This document shows positions 10,099 to 18,751 of a DNA stretch of 64,000 nucleotides, in pieces. The position numbers were made by a program, and so were the translations under genes. The stretch lies in assembly GCA_944322565.1 (NCBI GenBank), contig CALUPG010000001.1, positions 186,001 through 250,000 of the forward strand, in the 5' to 3' direction. The stretch comes from an uncultured Bacteroidales bacterium. GTDB lineage: Bacteria; Bacteroidota; Bacteroidia; Bacteroidales; UBA932. The notes under the pieces were generated by a model that made no database searches, had not been told where the DNA came from, and worked only from the letters and a program-made list of their open reading frames with translations. Position 1 is the stretch's first letter. Each line of letters starts with the position of its first letter.

Positions 10099-10211
10099 TG
10101 TACTTTTGACACCAAAATGAAATTTTATTCCTTAAAAAAGTAGAGTTTGCGCAGGAACGGTCTATTGTCAATGTGCAGGAGGAATTTTTACACTCTTGTC
10201 TGAATGATGCA

Positions 10212-11111
10212 CTACCCTCTTGACAGGATGACCTCAGCATGCCGCCTTATCTGTTCCCTGAGATGTGCCGGGGACTTGACCTCCACATTATAGCCGTGTG
10301 AAAGGATTTCCTGGATAAAGTCATATGTCGGAGCCAGATAATAGCGGAATACGGAATAGTCCTCGCCGGGATCAATCTCCTCCTGGGAATGATGGAGAGG
10401 CAGAGTCCTGAAATACTCCCGCTGCGTGCCATACACCTTCAGCTCAATGATTTCCGGCGGGCATGCATCTTCCACTATCACGCCGAACGCATTGTAGAAA
10501 TATGCATCCGGGCTGAAATCCGCCGGAACTTCGAAGGCATTTTCTGTCTGCGAAAGCCCCTGGATCCTGTCAAGCGCATATATCCTCATGACATCCCTGC
10601 TCACATCCCTCGCTATCATATACCATCTCTGCCTGAAGATCTTGATGAAATAAGGTTCCACTTCCGTGACATACCGGCTCTGCCTCCAGAAGCTCTTGTA
10701 TGTCATTTCAAGGGTCCGGCCGTCACGCATCGCTTCAATTATCGGTGTTAGATATTTCTGTCCTGACGGAATCTGCTCAAACATGATGCGGCGTTTCAGA
10801 TGATGGCTCTCATTGATCAGATTGTTTACGGCAAAGGTATTGAGAAGCCATGTCCTCACCCCTCCCCTTTTCATGTCATCCGCATTTTCAATATGATACC
10901 GGTAACCGTTCTTCTTGTCACATACGATATTGATATCGAATGTGTCTTCTATGGCTTTCCTGTGGTTGTGGAAAGTCTTGAGCGGCAGATCCTCGCCTCC
11001 GCTCATGCTGCTGCGTGTCCATTTCTCATTGATTTCCTCAAATGTAATCCCATCGGCCCGGTATATGGTGTCCACCAGCCAGATATACCTGTTAAACAAG
11101 TCTTTTGCCAT
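10212..11111 (-). CDS. WYL-domain transcriptional regulator (WYL1)
   Basis: 299 aa. An N-terminal winged-helix region (residues ~1-75; FNRYIWLVDTIYRADGITFEEI) is followed by a WYL domain (~130-200; YFIKIFRQRWYMIARD…RIYALDRI) and a WCX-like C-terminal extension. This is the architecture of BrxR/CapW-type repressors, which sense a ligand through the WYL pocket. ATG 11111 (MAKDLF) is chosen because a -7 box (11133-11140) and the island operator (11150-11168) lie inside the longer reading frame that opens at 11144. A copy of the operator therefore sits in its own promoter, which predicts autoregulation. It marks the left edge of the island. Confidence 0.85.
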   Translation of the reverse strand: MAKDLFNRYIWLVDTIYRADGITFEEINEKWTRSSMSGGEDLPLKTFHNHRKAIEDTFDINIVCDKKNGYRYHIENADDMKRGGVRTWLLNTFAVNNLINESHHLKRRIMFEQIPSGQKYLTPIIEAMRDGRTLEMTYKSFWRQSRYVTEVEPYFIKIFRQRWYMIARDVSRDVMRIYALDRIQGLSQTENAFEVPADFSPDAYFYNAFGVIVEDACPPEIIELKVYGTQREYFRTLPLHHSQEEIDPGEDYSVFRYYLAPTYDFIQEILSHGYNVEVKSPAHLREQIRRHAEVILSRG

Positions 11112-11132
11112 AATATCGTAGTTTCGTTCCTG

Positions 11133-11168
11133 CAAATATGGCATAAAGTTATGCCAAAATTTGACACA
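11133..11168 (-). promoter_or_regulatory. Island operator 1 and -7 box, before WYL1
   Basis: Plus-strand 19-mer TATGCCAAAATTTGACACA at 11150-11168. Fourteen nt separate its CAAA from CAAATATG at 11133-11140, which is the -7 box CATATTTG on the minus strand. The predicted transcript starts about 15 nt before the WYL1 ATG. Confidence 0.75.
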
Positions 11169-11188
11169 TCAGATATTTTTATGGAAAT

Positions 11189-12448
11189 TTACTCTGCAGC
11201 CTTGAAATTGAATACAGGACTGATGACATTGACGACATCGACGGTATCGGTGATGTTTGCCATAATTTCCTCTTTCGGCTTGTAAACCATCGGAGACTCG
11301 TCTATTGTGGATTCGGTCACGGTCTCGCTGTAGATTCCTGACATTGAAGTGCGGAAATCCTCCATGGAGAGCTCCCTGAAGGCCTGCCCGCGGCTCATGA
11401 TTCGTCCGGCACCGTGCGGGGCAGAGCAATTCCAGTCGGGATTGCCTTTTCCCAAGCATATCAGCGAACCGTCACGCATATTGAGAGGGATAATGCATTT
11501 CTGCCCCTTCTCCGCTGATATGGCCCCTTTGCGGATAAGATTGTCATCGCTGATATAATTATGTACGCTTTCAAACGCCTCCCCGGTCTCTCCGACAGCG
11601 TCGTAACTCCGCAAATGCTCCATTATCATGGCGACAATCATCCTGCGGTTGATGACTGCCCATTCCTGGCACAGGCGCATGTCGTGGAGATAGTTGTCCC
11701 TGTGGACACCTTCAAGCCAGCACAGGTCCTGCGGAATGGAAGGTTTCTGCATCCTGAATGAATTGTGCAGTTCCCTTATGGCATCCTGCAGTTCCTCTTT
11801 CCTTCCCGCAGCCTTGTATTCCGCTATCATCCTGTTCTGCTCTTCAAGAAGCCTGTCCCAGCCGGACATGTTCTTGAGGGCAAGTTTCTGATAGATGTCC
11901 GCCACCTGCTTGCCGAGATTGCGGCTGCCTGTATGTACAACAAGGTATGACATCCCGTCGGCATCAGTGTCCACCTCAATGAAGTGGTTGCCTCCACCGA
12001 GAGAGCCTATTCCGCTGATCACCCGTTTGGAGTCTTTCAGTTCACGGTAGCACACCAGTTCCTTGACAAGGTACTTCGAGCGGGAATAATCTTCCATATA
12101 CTGATGCTTCAGCTGGGCGAAATTCTTGTCCCGGACATTTCTTCCCACCGGGATGTTTTCCGTTATAAATTCATTCAGCCAATGGAATTTCAATTCTTTC
12201 TTTGCCCTGAACGGCTGCACAAGTATGCCGCAGCCGATGTCCACTCCCACTATGTTAGGGATGACCTTGTCTCCGAGGTCACCAGTAAAGCCTATCACGC
12301 ACCCGGCTCCGGCATGAACATCCGGCATCACCCTGATTCTGCAGCCGCTGAACACGTCTATTGACAGGAGCTTCCTTATCTGCTCCATTGCTGCCTCTTC
12401 AATGTTGTCGGTGAATATCTTCACGTCGTGGTTCTCTATTGTCTTCAT
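11189..12448 (-). CDS. rtcB: RNA-splicing ligase RtcB family
   Basis: 419 aa. RtcB joins RNA ends bearing 3'-phosphate or 2',3'-cyclic phosphate to 5'-OH ends using GTP and Mn2+. Active-site blocks are all present: MPDVHAGAGCVIGFT, GVDIGCG (metal cysteine), LGGGNHFIE, VHTGSRNLG, VHNYISDDN and the guanylylated histidine in SAPHGAGRIMSR. ATG 12448 (MKTIENHDVKIF) fits the family start; the frame extends upstream to 12559 without homology. No archease, RtcA, RtcR or Ro60 gene is near. It lies 348 bp downstream of a DIP1984 gene on the same strand. An 88-bp remnant of its 3' end is found at 22117-22204. Confidence 0.9.
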   Translation of the reverse strand: MKTIENHDVKIFTDNIEEAAMEQIRKLLSIDVFSGCRIRVMPDVHAGAGCVIGFTGDLGDKVIPNIVGVDIGCGILVQPFRAKKELKFHWLNEFITENIPVGRNVRDKNFAQLKHQYMEDYSRSKYLVKELVCYRELKDSKRVISGIGSLGGGNHFIEVDTDADGMSYLVVHTGSRNLGKQVADIYQKLALKNMSGWDRLLEEQNRMIAEYKAAGRKEELQDAIRELHNSFRMQKPSIPQDLCWLEGVHRDNYLHDMRLCQEWAVINRRMIVAMIMEHLRSYDAVGETGEAFESVHNYISDDNLIRKGAISAEKGQKCIIPLNMRDGSLICLGKGNPDWNCSAPHGAGRIMSRGQAFRELSMEDFRTSMSGIYSETVTESTIDESPMVYKPKEEIMANITDTVDVVNVISPVFNFKAAE

Positions 12449-12796
12449 TGTACACGCATTACAAAATCGTATAATAATTCCCCATTCCCGCCCTCGTATC
12501 ATTACAGTCAGCATCCGGTAATGCAGTTTGAATGGAATCTCTGTCCTTGCGTCTTGCATTTATGAATCGCCTCTCGGCAATATGCTGGAAATGCTTCTTG
12601 ACTCACGACGCTCCCGGTTCCAGCCGGCAGCTCCTTCGTGTCCATATCCTTTGCCCGGTATGAGAAACGGCAAGAATCGTTTTTCTGCCATTTTCGACCA
12701 GAATTATGCTCGCCCTGTATGTGATACTACTCCCTTTCAGGTATGCCATACGGGCCGGGAACAACCGCCCCGCACGCACATGCCTGTATTATTATG
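12449..12796. other. 348-bp gap between DIP1984 gene and rtcB
   Basis: No convincing gene is seen on either strand. A degenerate operator-like sequence (TATGCCATACGGGCCGG) lies at 12742-12758 but has no -7 box at the usual spacing. The minus strand could be a long 5' leader or an untranslated spacer of the DIP1984-rtcB transcript. I could not fold a tRNA-like structure with confidence. Confidence 0.4.
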
Positions 12797-13261
12797 TCAA
12801 TCGCCGGTTTCTTCCAGCTCGACTGTCCAGTTGATTTCCTGTATCCTGAGTTCGACTTTCCGCAACTCTGCCGATAAAGTGTCTATCTTCTTCCTCAGCC
12901 TTGCGGTATCTATTACCTTGACGTACTTTATCTCGTTATGGCTATACCTGGTTTCCCTACCTGCCGCTGTCTTGAGGACATTGCGCAAAGTATTGATATT
13001 TAAAGTCAGGGCATCTTTCCTGGCAATCATCCTTGTGATTGACTCCCCGTCCCTGACAGTGTGCAGGTTGGTCAGATTGATTTTGAATACAAGATTCTCA
13101 AGCTCCCCTATCGCCTGCTGCAGTTCGGCAAACAGATCTTCCGGGGTTTCCTCCGGTTCATCTCCTTCCTGCACCTTTGCTACTGCCTGGAGGCGTTCCT
13201 CCAGCCGGGCGACCTTTTTCTGCAGGTCTGCCCTGACGCTCAATGCTTCTGCTAATTTCAT
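12797..13261 (-). CDS. DIP1984-family protein
   Basis: 154 aa, largely helical and coiled-coil. The N-terminus MKLAEALSVRADLQKKVARL and the block AKVQEGDEPEETPEDL match the DIP1984 family, whose role is not established. It probably shares a transcript with rtcB, since operator 2 is directly upstream and no strong promoter separates the genes. Its first 14 codons and ~20 nt of leader are duplicated at the start of the gene at 31429-32514. Confidence 0.8.
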   Translation of the reverse strand: MKLAEALSVRADLQKKVARLEERLQAVAKVQEGDEPEETPEDLFAELQQAIGELENLVFKINLTNLHTVRDGESITRMIARKDALTLNINTLRNVLKTAAGRETRYSHNEIKYVKVIDTARLRKKIDTLSAELRKVELRIQEINWTVELEETGD

Positions 13262-13279
13262 ATCTGTTATCTTTTATGA

Positions 13280-13315
13280 CAAAGATAGCCCGCAGGTATG
13301 CCAAATCGCGGCACA
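13280..13315 (-). promoter_or_regulatory. Island operator 2 and -7 box, before DIP1984 gene
   Basis: Plus-strand 19-mer TATGCCAAATCGCGGCACA at 13297-13315, then 14 nt to CAAAGATA at 13280-13287 (minus-strand -7 box TATCTTTG, perfect consensus). Start codon 19 nt further on. Confidence 0.8.
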
Positions 13316-13325
13316 AGTTTAAGAT

Positions 13326-14099
13326 TTACTTGTTCCATTTAATGTCATTCCCGTAATTCCTTACTTTCAGATAAATATTGCCCATTTTCTTCAACGCCTC
13401 ATCAATCGCCTTTATGTTTTCAGCAAGTTCCATCAGTTTTGTCATATCCATTTCCGGCTTTAGCTTGATACACAGACAGCGATGATATGGTAATTTCACA
13501 TAAAGGTATGTATCACCCGATTGGTATTCGATATAATATGGATAACCAAGCTCTTCCAAAATCACAGGAAGAACCGATTCTATTGTTGAAGCACCGACAT
13601 TGAGCCGCTTGCGCAATTTCAATATATCCGCATTCATTTTCTGCCATTCGGCGTTCCATTGCGGCAGTTCTGCCGCTATCTGTAGCAATTTAGCCCCGAA
13701 TCCGTCGGAATCATAGCCTGTTTGAATCGGATGATATGGACTTACATAAAACTCCATATCATCCAAAGTCAGGAAGCTGCTCATATAAAAAAATGGGCGT
13801 GTGCCGAAAGTCCTGTACAAATGTATGCAGTATTTGAGCCGGTCACCCAAAAGGATCTCTTGACCTGAAAGAAAGTTGTTGCCCTGGGAACCATCATTTG
13901 GTATAACCCGGCAGTTCAGACCGGAAGTTCCTGACAGATTCTTCACGATTTCTCCGAAATCGGCTTTCGTACACCTGCAATAATTGTAATAGCCAGACAC
14001 ATAGCATACATCTGACAATTTGGTTTCATAAAATTTTTTCCTGATATTGCTTATGTCTTCGCCTTGTTTCAGACGTTTGGTGACACTCTTGTTTTTCAT
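13326..14099 (-). CDS. Hypothetical protein, last gene of MoxR/VWA operon
   Basis: 257 aa, no signal peptide or membrane helix. It starts with a basic segment (MKNKSVTKRLKQGEDISNIR), has a cysteine cluster around residues 32-43 (CYVSGYYNYCRC) and an amphipathic helical stretch (AEWQKMNADILKLRKRL) in the middle. I do not recognise the family. It is 27 bp downstream of the VWA gene and so probably the fourth member of the leftward operon headed by the metallopeptidase. The cysteines might bind metal, but no standard zinc-ribbon spacing is present. Confidence 0.65.
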   Translation of the reverse strand: MKNKSVTKRLKQGEDISNIRKKFYETKLSDVCYVSGYYNYCRCTKADFGEIVKNLSGTSGLNCRVIPNDGSQGNNFLSGQEILLGDRLKYCIHLYRTFGTRPFFYMSSFLTLDDMEFYVSPYHPIQTGYDSDGFGAKLLQIAAELPQWNAEWQKMNADILKLRKRLNVGASTIESVLPVILEELGYPYYIEYQSGDTYLYVKLPYHRCLCIKLKPEMDMTKLMELAENIKAIDEALKKMGNIYLKVRNYGNDIKWNK

Positions 14100-14126
14100 A
14101 TTAATATATACTTCATATTCAACTGA

Positions 14127-15473
14127 TTATTTCAGTTCCATGTAGCAAACCCGTCCTAATTTTCTCATCCATTCGTGGTGCTGTTCATACGAATGACGGT
14201 CTTCGCATACCCATGCTATCTTCAACGGAAAATACTTTGGCAAAACAGGTTCAGGAGCATAGCCATCAGTAAGGAATATCAGACCGTCGTATTCTTTCCC
14301 ATGTTTCGCCGCATAGTCAATGGCAGGCTGAAATGACGTGCCTCCTCGTCCTGATACGTCCATTTTCGCTACTGCCTTCTCCAATGTGACCGCATCGCCA
14401 TGAAGCTCCCAGTCAAACTGGATTACATCTATGGTCTTGATACCATATTTGAAAAACCTGTTGATGACACCGAAAAAATATTCCAGCATATCTGATGAAA
14501 TAGAACCACTCGTATCCACTGCTATCAGAAGGCCTGTAGTAAAGTCGAATTTGCTGCCCATCTGCTGGAAACCGTATCTCCGGCTCGGTCTCATACGCGT
14601 GAGACAACGTTTCGTCGAGATAATGGAAGCACGGAAAGAATTGAGGATTTTCCTGTAGTCGATACGGGAACGGCTGCTGGCCACTATCTGCTCTGCCATA
14701 CTGCCCGCAAGCGACCCCCAATCCTTTATATTTCTGACTATGTCGTTTATCATTTCCGACATGGAACTGTCCTCCTCCCACAATGCAGTCCTGTCTTCAG
14801 CTGATTCTTCCGTCATGGCTTCTGCAACACCGTCGCTTTTCATTCCCAGCTCTGGATCACCATTTCCACAATCCTGCTCACTCACATCCTGCTTCTGTCC
14901 TGCATTAGAATCAGCCGGTCCGGTTCCTGAATCCGGTTCTGAATCCGGACTGCCATTGTCCGCTGTCATACCTGAATCCGGATCCATTTCCGAACCTTCA
15001 ACAACTCCCGTCTCCGAATCAGAACTTGTCTGGTCGTCTCCCCCAGTGGACAAATGAGCCAGATACCATTCATAGCTTTGTCCTTCAGGCAATCCCGCCG
15101 AGTCAGGGGAATCAATGACGCAATAGCTGAACCTGTAGTTTGACCATATCGCCATATCGCTGGCAGCCAACATCCTGCTTCCGGAGCAATGTTCCGGTCG
15201 TCGTTCATACGGATGCTTCAGAAAAAGGCGGATCATCTCGATACCGACCGTCTCTTCCAAAGCATTGTCGCTAAGACTGCCAATCATACCAGGATTGTAC
15301 TCTATCCGCCCTTTCCCTGTTCTGACCGCACAGCAGATATTGGGATTCATCACCAATTTGTGCGTACAATAGACGGCAAAGAAAGCAGGCTCTGACAAGA
15401 ACCATTGTTCCGCCAGATGCCTGAACCGCTCTTCGGCAGCGACCGTCAGTCTGCTTTCTTTCATTGTTTTCAT
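14127..15473 (-). CDS. VWA-domain protein, DUF2201-like
   Basis: 448 aa. Residues ~1-130 resemble the DUF2201 N-terminal metallopeptidase-like domain, but the expected HExxH helix reads VGIEMIRLFLKHP, so the metal ligands are lost. Residues ~165-240 are an acidic, low-complexity linker rich in D, E, S and G. The C-terminal ~170 residues form a von Willebrand A domain with MIDAS motif DTSGS (LLIAVDTSGSISSDML), the threonine in GRGGTSF and the aspartate in LTDGY. DUF2201 proteins act with MoxR ATPases in chaperone-like complexes; the MoxR partner gene is 12 bp upstream. Confidence 0.8.
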   Translation of the reverse strand: MKTMKESRLTVAAEERFRHLAEQWFLSEPAFFAVYCTHKLVMNPNICCAVRTGKGRIEYNPGMIGSLSDNALEETVGIEMIRLFLKHPYERRPEHCSGSRMLAASDMAIWSNYRFSYCVIDSPDSAGLPEGQSYEWYLAHLSTGGDDQTSSDSETGVVEGSEMDPDSGMTADNGSPDSEPDSGTGPADSNAGQKQDVSEQDCGNGDPELGMKSDGVAEAMTEESAEDRTALWEEDSSMSEMINDIVRNIKDWGSLAGSMAEQIVASSRSRIDYRKILNSFRASIISTKRCLTRMRPSRRYGFQQMGSKFDFTTGLLIAVDTSGSISSDMLEYFFGVINRFFKYGIKTIDVIQFDWELHGDAVTLEKAVAKMDVSGRGGTSFQPAIDYAAKHGKEYDGLIFLTDGYAPEPVLPKYFPLKIAWVCEDRHSYEQHHEWMRKLGRVCYMELK

Positions 15474-15485
15474 GACCGACCGGCT

Positions 15486-16553
15486 TTACAGATTTTTGAC
15501 AAACTTCATAATATCCTTATACAGAGCCGGTTTCTGTGTCATTATAAACAGCACCGCATGAGGATAATCGTTGCTCCCGAACAATGATACCCAATGGGCG
15601 TATGCTTCATTTTTCTTGTTCGAGGCAAGATGTTTAAGGTATGACTCCAAGGCAGAAGATATGACATCCTTGTTTTCTTCTACATCATTCCCTGTTTCGA
15701 GGAAACGGAACATGGATTCGTTAAGCATGGACAATTCGTGCAGATGGAGTTTATAGACTTTCGAGCGGTACTTGTCCCATTGGAGCAGGACATCGCTTCC
15801 TGCCAATGTATTTTCAGAAGTGACGAACTGGATGAATTTTGCAGCGGTTTTCGTCCCCACGATTCCGGAAATGAGCTTTTTGTCTATTGGTTCCAACTCC
15901 GGCCTGCCGCTGATAATATCCGACACACGCTTCCAGCTGCGTCTGTCCGGATGTCTGTCCAAGTCTGTCCCTTCCCCGCTGTCATCATCATCCAACCAGT
16001 TCTGTTCCTTCGAAATAAATGCTATGATTCTCCTGTCCACTCCGTTTTCTTCTGCCCAAATAAGCCATTCGGATACAGTCGGCCTGAACCAGTAGATATT
16101 GAATCTGGAGACTAATGCCGGGTCAAGGTCCGTCAGCTGATATTCGTCTCCGTCATTCACGGCAGAGATGATGCGGCTTCCTGCAGGGAGTTTCCGTCCC
16201 GCCAAAGTCCTGTTCAGCGTCAGGTCCATGACTGTCTGCAATATCTCCGGTCTGGACCTGTTCAGTTCATCAAGGAAAAGGACAATCGGCTCACCGTCGG
16301 TCGGAAACCAGTATGGTGGGAGAAAGTCGGTCTTGCCGGATGCTTCGTTCTTGTGAGGTAGCCCGATAAGGTCTCCGGGGTCACTCATCTGTCCCAAGAA
16401 AAAGGATATGACTTTCTGCCCTTTCGACAGATAGTATTCTGCAAGGATTTCGGACTTGCCTATCCCGTGCCGTCCGACGAGCATGATATTCTGTTCTGGT
16501 GGCGTCAGGTCGAGAATCTTCTTCAGTTCTCTGGTGTTTACCGTTACATTCAT
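15486..16553 (-). CDS. MoxR-like AAA+ ATPase
   Basis: 355 aa. Walker A is GRHGIGKS (residue ~28), Walker B is IVLFLDELNR (~95), sensor 1 is ISAVND and an arginine finger is likely in DPALVSRFN. This is the MoxR/AAA_5 arrangement, whose members remodel VWA-protein clients. An acidic insert (WLDDDDSGEGTDLD) lies around residue 195. It sits between the metallopeptidase (21-bp gap) and the VWA gene (12-bp gap), which strongly implies a functional complex. Confidence 0.87.
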   Translation of the reverse strand: MNVTVNTRELKKILDLTPPEQNIMLVGRHGIGKSEILAEYYLSKGQKVISFFLGQMSDPGDLIGLPHKNEASGKTDFLPPYWFPTDGEPIVLFLDELNRSRPEILQTVMDLTLNRTLAGRKLPAGSRIISAVNDGDEYQLTDLDPALVSRFNIYWFRPTVSEWLIWAEENGVDRRIIAFISKEQNWLDDDDSGEGTDLDRHPDRRSWKRVSDIISGRPELEPIDKKLISGIVGTKTAAKFIQFVTSENTLAGSDVLLQWDKYRSKVYKLHLHELSMLNESMFRFLETGNDVEENKDVISSALESYLKHLASNKKNEAYAHWVSLFGSNDYPHAVLFIMTQKPALYKDIMKFVKNL

Positions 16554-16574
16554 ATTATTATGTTTACCATGTCA

Positions 16575-16925
16575 TCATTTGAAAATTGAACTGCGCCCCA
16601 AATATCCTTTGGACTCGGCAATGGCGAGCAATGCCTTGTGTATCAGCCGAAATTCGTATCCATGCGACTTTTCGAAAGCTCCGGAACTTCTTTCCGTGAA
16701 ATGGATATGATGTGCATATTCATGGATAGCAGTACCTATGTTCATAATATCGTCACCCCATCCTCCATGCACATATATCAGATGCCTGACCGGATAATAC
16801 GTTCCGAGCCTCCGTCTGTATTTCCTGTCTGTCAAGACAATACTGAAATCAACTTTCGGCTGATAGATATCCAGGAGTATCGCTTTCAATTTTTCCGCCG
16901 TCATATCAAGTTTTGGGAACTGCAT
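16575..16925 (-). CDS. Small SprT-like zinc metallopeptidase
   Basis: 116 aa. The zinc-binding motif HEYAHH (HExxH, residue ~70) follows IGTAIHEYAHH, and a second acidic/histidine region (SHGYEFRLIHKALL) may provide the third ligand. The size and layout resemble a minimal SprT/zincin core. As first gene of the MoxR/VWA operon it may supply the peptidase activity missing from the degenerate DUF2201 domain of the VWA protein; this is inference. Confidence 0.7.
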   Translation of the reverse strand: MQFPKLDMTAEKLKAILLDIYQPKVDFSIVLTDRKYRRRLGTYYPVRHLIYVHGGWGDDIMNIGTAIHEYAHHIHFTERSSGAFEKSHGYEFRLIHKALLAIAESKGYLGRSSIFK

Positions 16926-16959
16926 TTTCTAGTATTTTCTTTCAGAACATTTTGTCCGG

Positions 16960-16995
16960 TAAAAATAAATACCGGCTGTGCCATATCGTGACACT
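16960..16995 (-). promoter_or_regulatory. Island operator 3 and weak -7 box, before metallopeptidase operon
   Basis: Plus-strand TGTGCCATATCGTGACACT at 16977-16995, an inverted repeat with arms TGTGxC and GxCACx. Fourteen nt away is TAAAAATA at 16960-16967 (minus-strand TATTTTTA, one base off consensus). Confidence 0.6.
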
Positions 16996-17166
16996 GTCGG
17001 AAAATTATTGTAAAGTGCCACGAATGGCTTATACGGCCAAATATGGACACAACGATTGCAATGGTTGCAATATCAATGAAAATTGGGCAGTATTCAGAAC
17101 TATTTGTTATTTTTGTATGAAATGAGTCAGCCTGCGGTGTCCATAGCACGGTGGTGAACAGCACCA

Positions 17167-18729
17167 ATGGCTACAAAACATGATTTTATGCTGTACCCTA
17201 TCGGAATCCAGAATTTTGAGGACCTCAGAAAAGGAGGTTATATCTATGTGGACAAAACCGAACAGATACACAGGCTTGTATCTACGGGCAAATATTATTT
17301 CCTGAGCCGTCCCAGGCGCTTCGGGAAGAGTCTGCTCGTGTCCTCGATAGAGTCGTACATGAGCGGCAGGAAAGACCTTTTCGGAGGGCTTGCATTGGAA
17401 AAACTGGAGACGGAATGGGCTGCATATCCGGTGCTGCATCTCGACTTGAGCGGAAAGGCGTACAATACTGAAGAGGCTCTCCCGAATGTATTGAATTACC
17501 ATTTGGAGCAATGGGAGAAGGCATATTCAGCAGAATGTATAGACAACAATCCTGAAACACGGTTCAAAAGAATCATAGACGCAGCATACACTGCAACGGG
17601 ACGCCAGGTAGTGATTCTCATTGACGAATACGACAAGCCGATAATCGACAACCTGGACAATATAGAACTTCAGGAATATTTCAGAAGCCTGCTGCAGGGA
17701 TTCTACGGAGTGATGAAAGCCAAGGACGGCAGCATTCGGCTGGGATTCTTGACAGGGGTGACCAAAATCGGGAAACTGAGCGTATTCAGCGGGCTCAACA
17801 ACCTTAACGACATTTCAATGGACCCTGAATACTCGGACATCTGCGGTATCAGCGGCTCCGACCTGCACAAGTATTTCCCCGAATCGGTCAAGGAACTCGC
17901 AGAAAGGAACAGTCTGACCGAGGATGAATGCTATTCCAAACTCAAGGAAATGTATGACGGCTACCATTTCAGCGAAGACTCTGAAGGGATGTACAACCCG
18001 TTCAGCCTCCTGAACACGCTCCAAAAAAAGAGATTCAGCGAGTACTGGTTCGAGACCGGCACACCGTCATTCCTTGTAATGGTCATGCAGCGGACATCAT
18101 TCGACATCACTACGCTTTCCGACGAGGAAGTGGATTCGACGCTCTTGAGCAGCATAAACACGATATTTGAAAACCCGATTCCTCTGCTGTATCAGAGCGG
18201 ATACCTTACCATTACCGGCTATGACAGGGAATTCGGTCTTTACCGGCTCGGATTCCCGAATTCCGAAGTCAAGACTGGTTTTCTGAACTTTATTTTCCAG
18301 TATTACATTCCGGGTGAGCCTACATCCGGAATCACCCTCATCTCAAAACTGGCACGTGCAGCGTGTACAGGCAAGCCGGAAGAGATGATGCGCCTCCTAG
18401 AAGGCCTGTTCGCAAGGGCAAACTACCAGATCCAGGGTGATGCCGAGCGCGACTTCCAGTATGCCATGTACCTCATATTTGAACTCCTCGGAGAATATGT
18501 CCGGACTGAATACCAGACAAGCAACGGACGCATCGACATCCTACTGCAGACCGAAAGCTACATCTACATCATTGAGATCAAGACCGACGGCAGCGCCGAC
18601 GAGGCCTTGGCACAAATTGAGGAGAAAGGCTACGCCAAAGCATTTGCCGACGACAGCCGCAGGATCTTTAAAATAGGCGTGAATTTCGACAAGTCATCCC
18701 GCAGAATCGAGGAATGGAAAGTCGTATAA
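17167..18729 (+). CDS. AAA ATPase with PD-(D/E)XK nuclease domain
   Basis: 520 aa. The N-terminal AAA-ATPase-like domain begins PIGIQNFEDLRKGGYIYVDK and has a P-loop in SRPRRFGKSLL and Walker B in VILIDEYDKP. The C-terminal DUF1703/PDDEXK_9 nuclease core is at ~440-500 (GRIDILLQ…IYIIEIKTDG). This family is multicopy in Bacteroidales and its role is not settled. It may be a lineage-specific parasite-like or defence gene. It carries its own -7 box, TATTTTTG at 17108-17115, and no clear island operator. Confidence 0.88.
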   Translation: MATKHDFMLYPIGIQNFEDLRKGGYIYVDKTEQIHRLVSTGKYYFLSRPRRFGKSLLVSSIESYMSGRKDLFGGLALEKLETEWAAYPVLHLDLSGKAYNTEEALPNVLNYHLEQWEKAYSAECIDNNPETRFKRIIDAAYTATGRQVVILIDEYDKPIIDNLDNIELQEYFRSLLQGFYGVMKAKDGSIRLGFLTGVTKIGKLSVFSGLNNLNDISMDPEYSDICGISGSDLHKYFPESVKELAERNSLTEDECYSKLKEMYDGYHFSEDSEGMYNPFSLLNTLQKKRFSEYWFETGTPSFLVMVMQRTSFDITTLSDEEVDSTLLSSINTIFENPIPLLYQSGYLTITGYDREFGLYRLGFPNSEVKTGFLNFIFQYYIPGEPTSGITLISKLARAACTGKPEEMMRLLEGLFARANYQIQGDAERDFQYAMYLIFELLGEYVRTEYQTSNGRIDILLQTESYIYIIEIKTDGSADEALAQIEEKGYAKAFADDSRRIFKIGVNFDKSSRRIEEWKVV

Positions 18730-18751
18730 CATTATTCAGACTTCAGTCCGA

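Noticed and set aside
10091-10117. TTTTGG 14 nt before the aguA -7 box, resembling the island operator geometry
   Set aside because: Only the TTTGG core and spacing fit. The flank reads TTTTGGTGTC with no inverted-repeat partner, and aguA is a core gene; I treat it as chance.
12601-12650. tRNA-like T-arm (CCGGTTCCAGCCGG) in the spacer upstream of rtcB
   Set aside because: No acceptor stem, D-arm or anticodon arm could be placed around it.
12528-13322. Long rightward reading frame of 264 codons
   Set aside because: It is antisense to the DIP1984 gene, serine-rich and without a recognisable motif; a shadow of the real gene.
17030-17049. TACGGCCAAATATGGACACA as a further island operator
   Set aside because: The half-sites look right but no -7 box lies 14 nt away on either strand, and operator 3 already serves the neighbouring operon.
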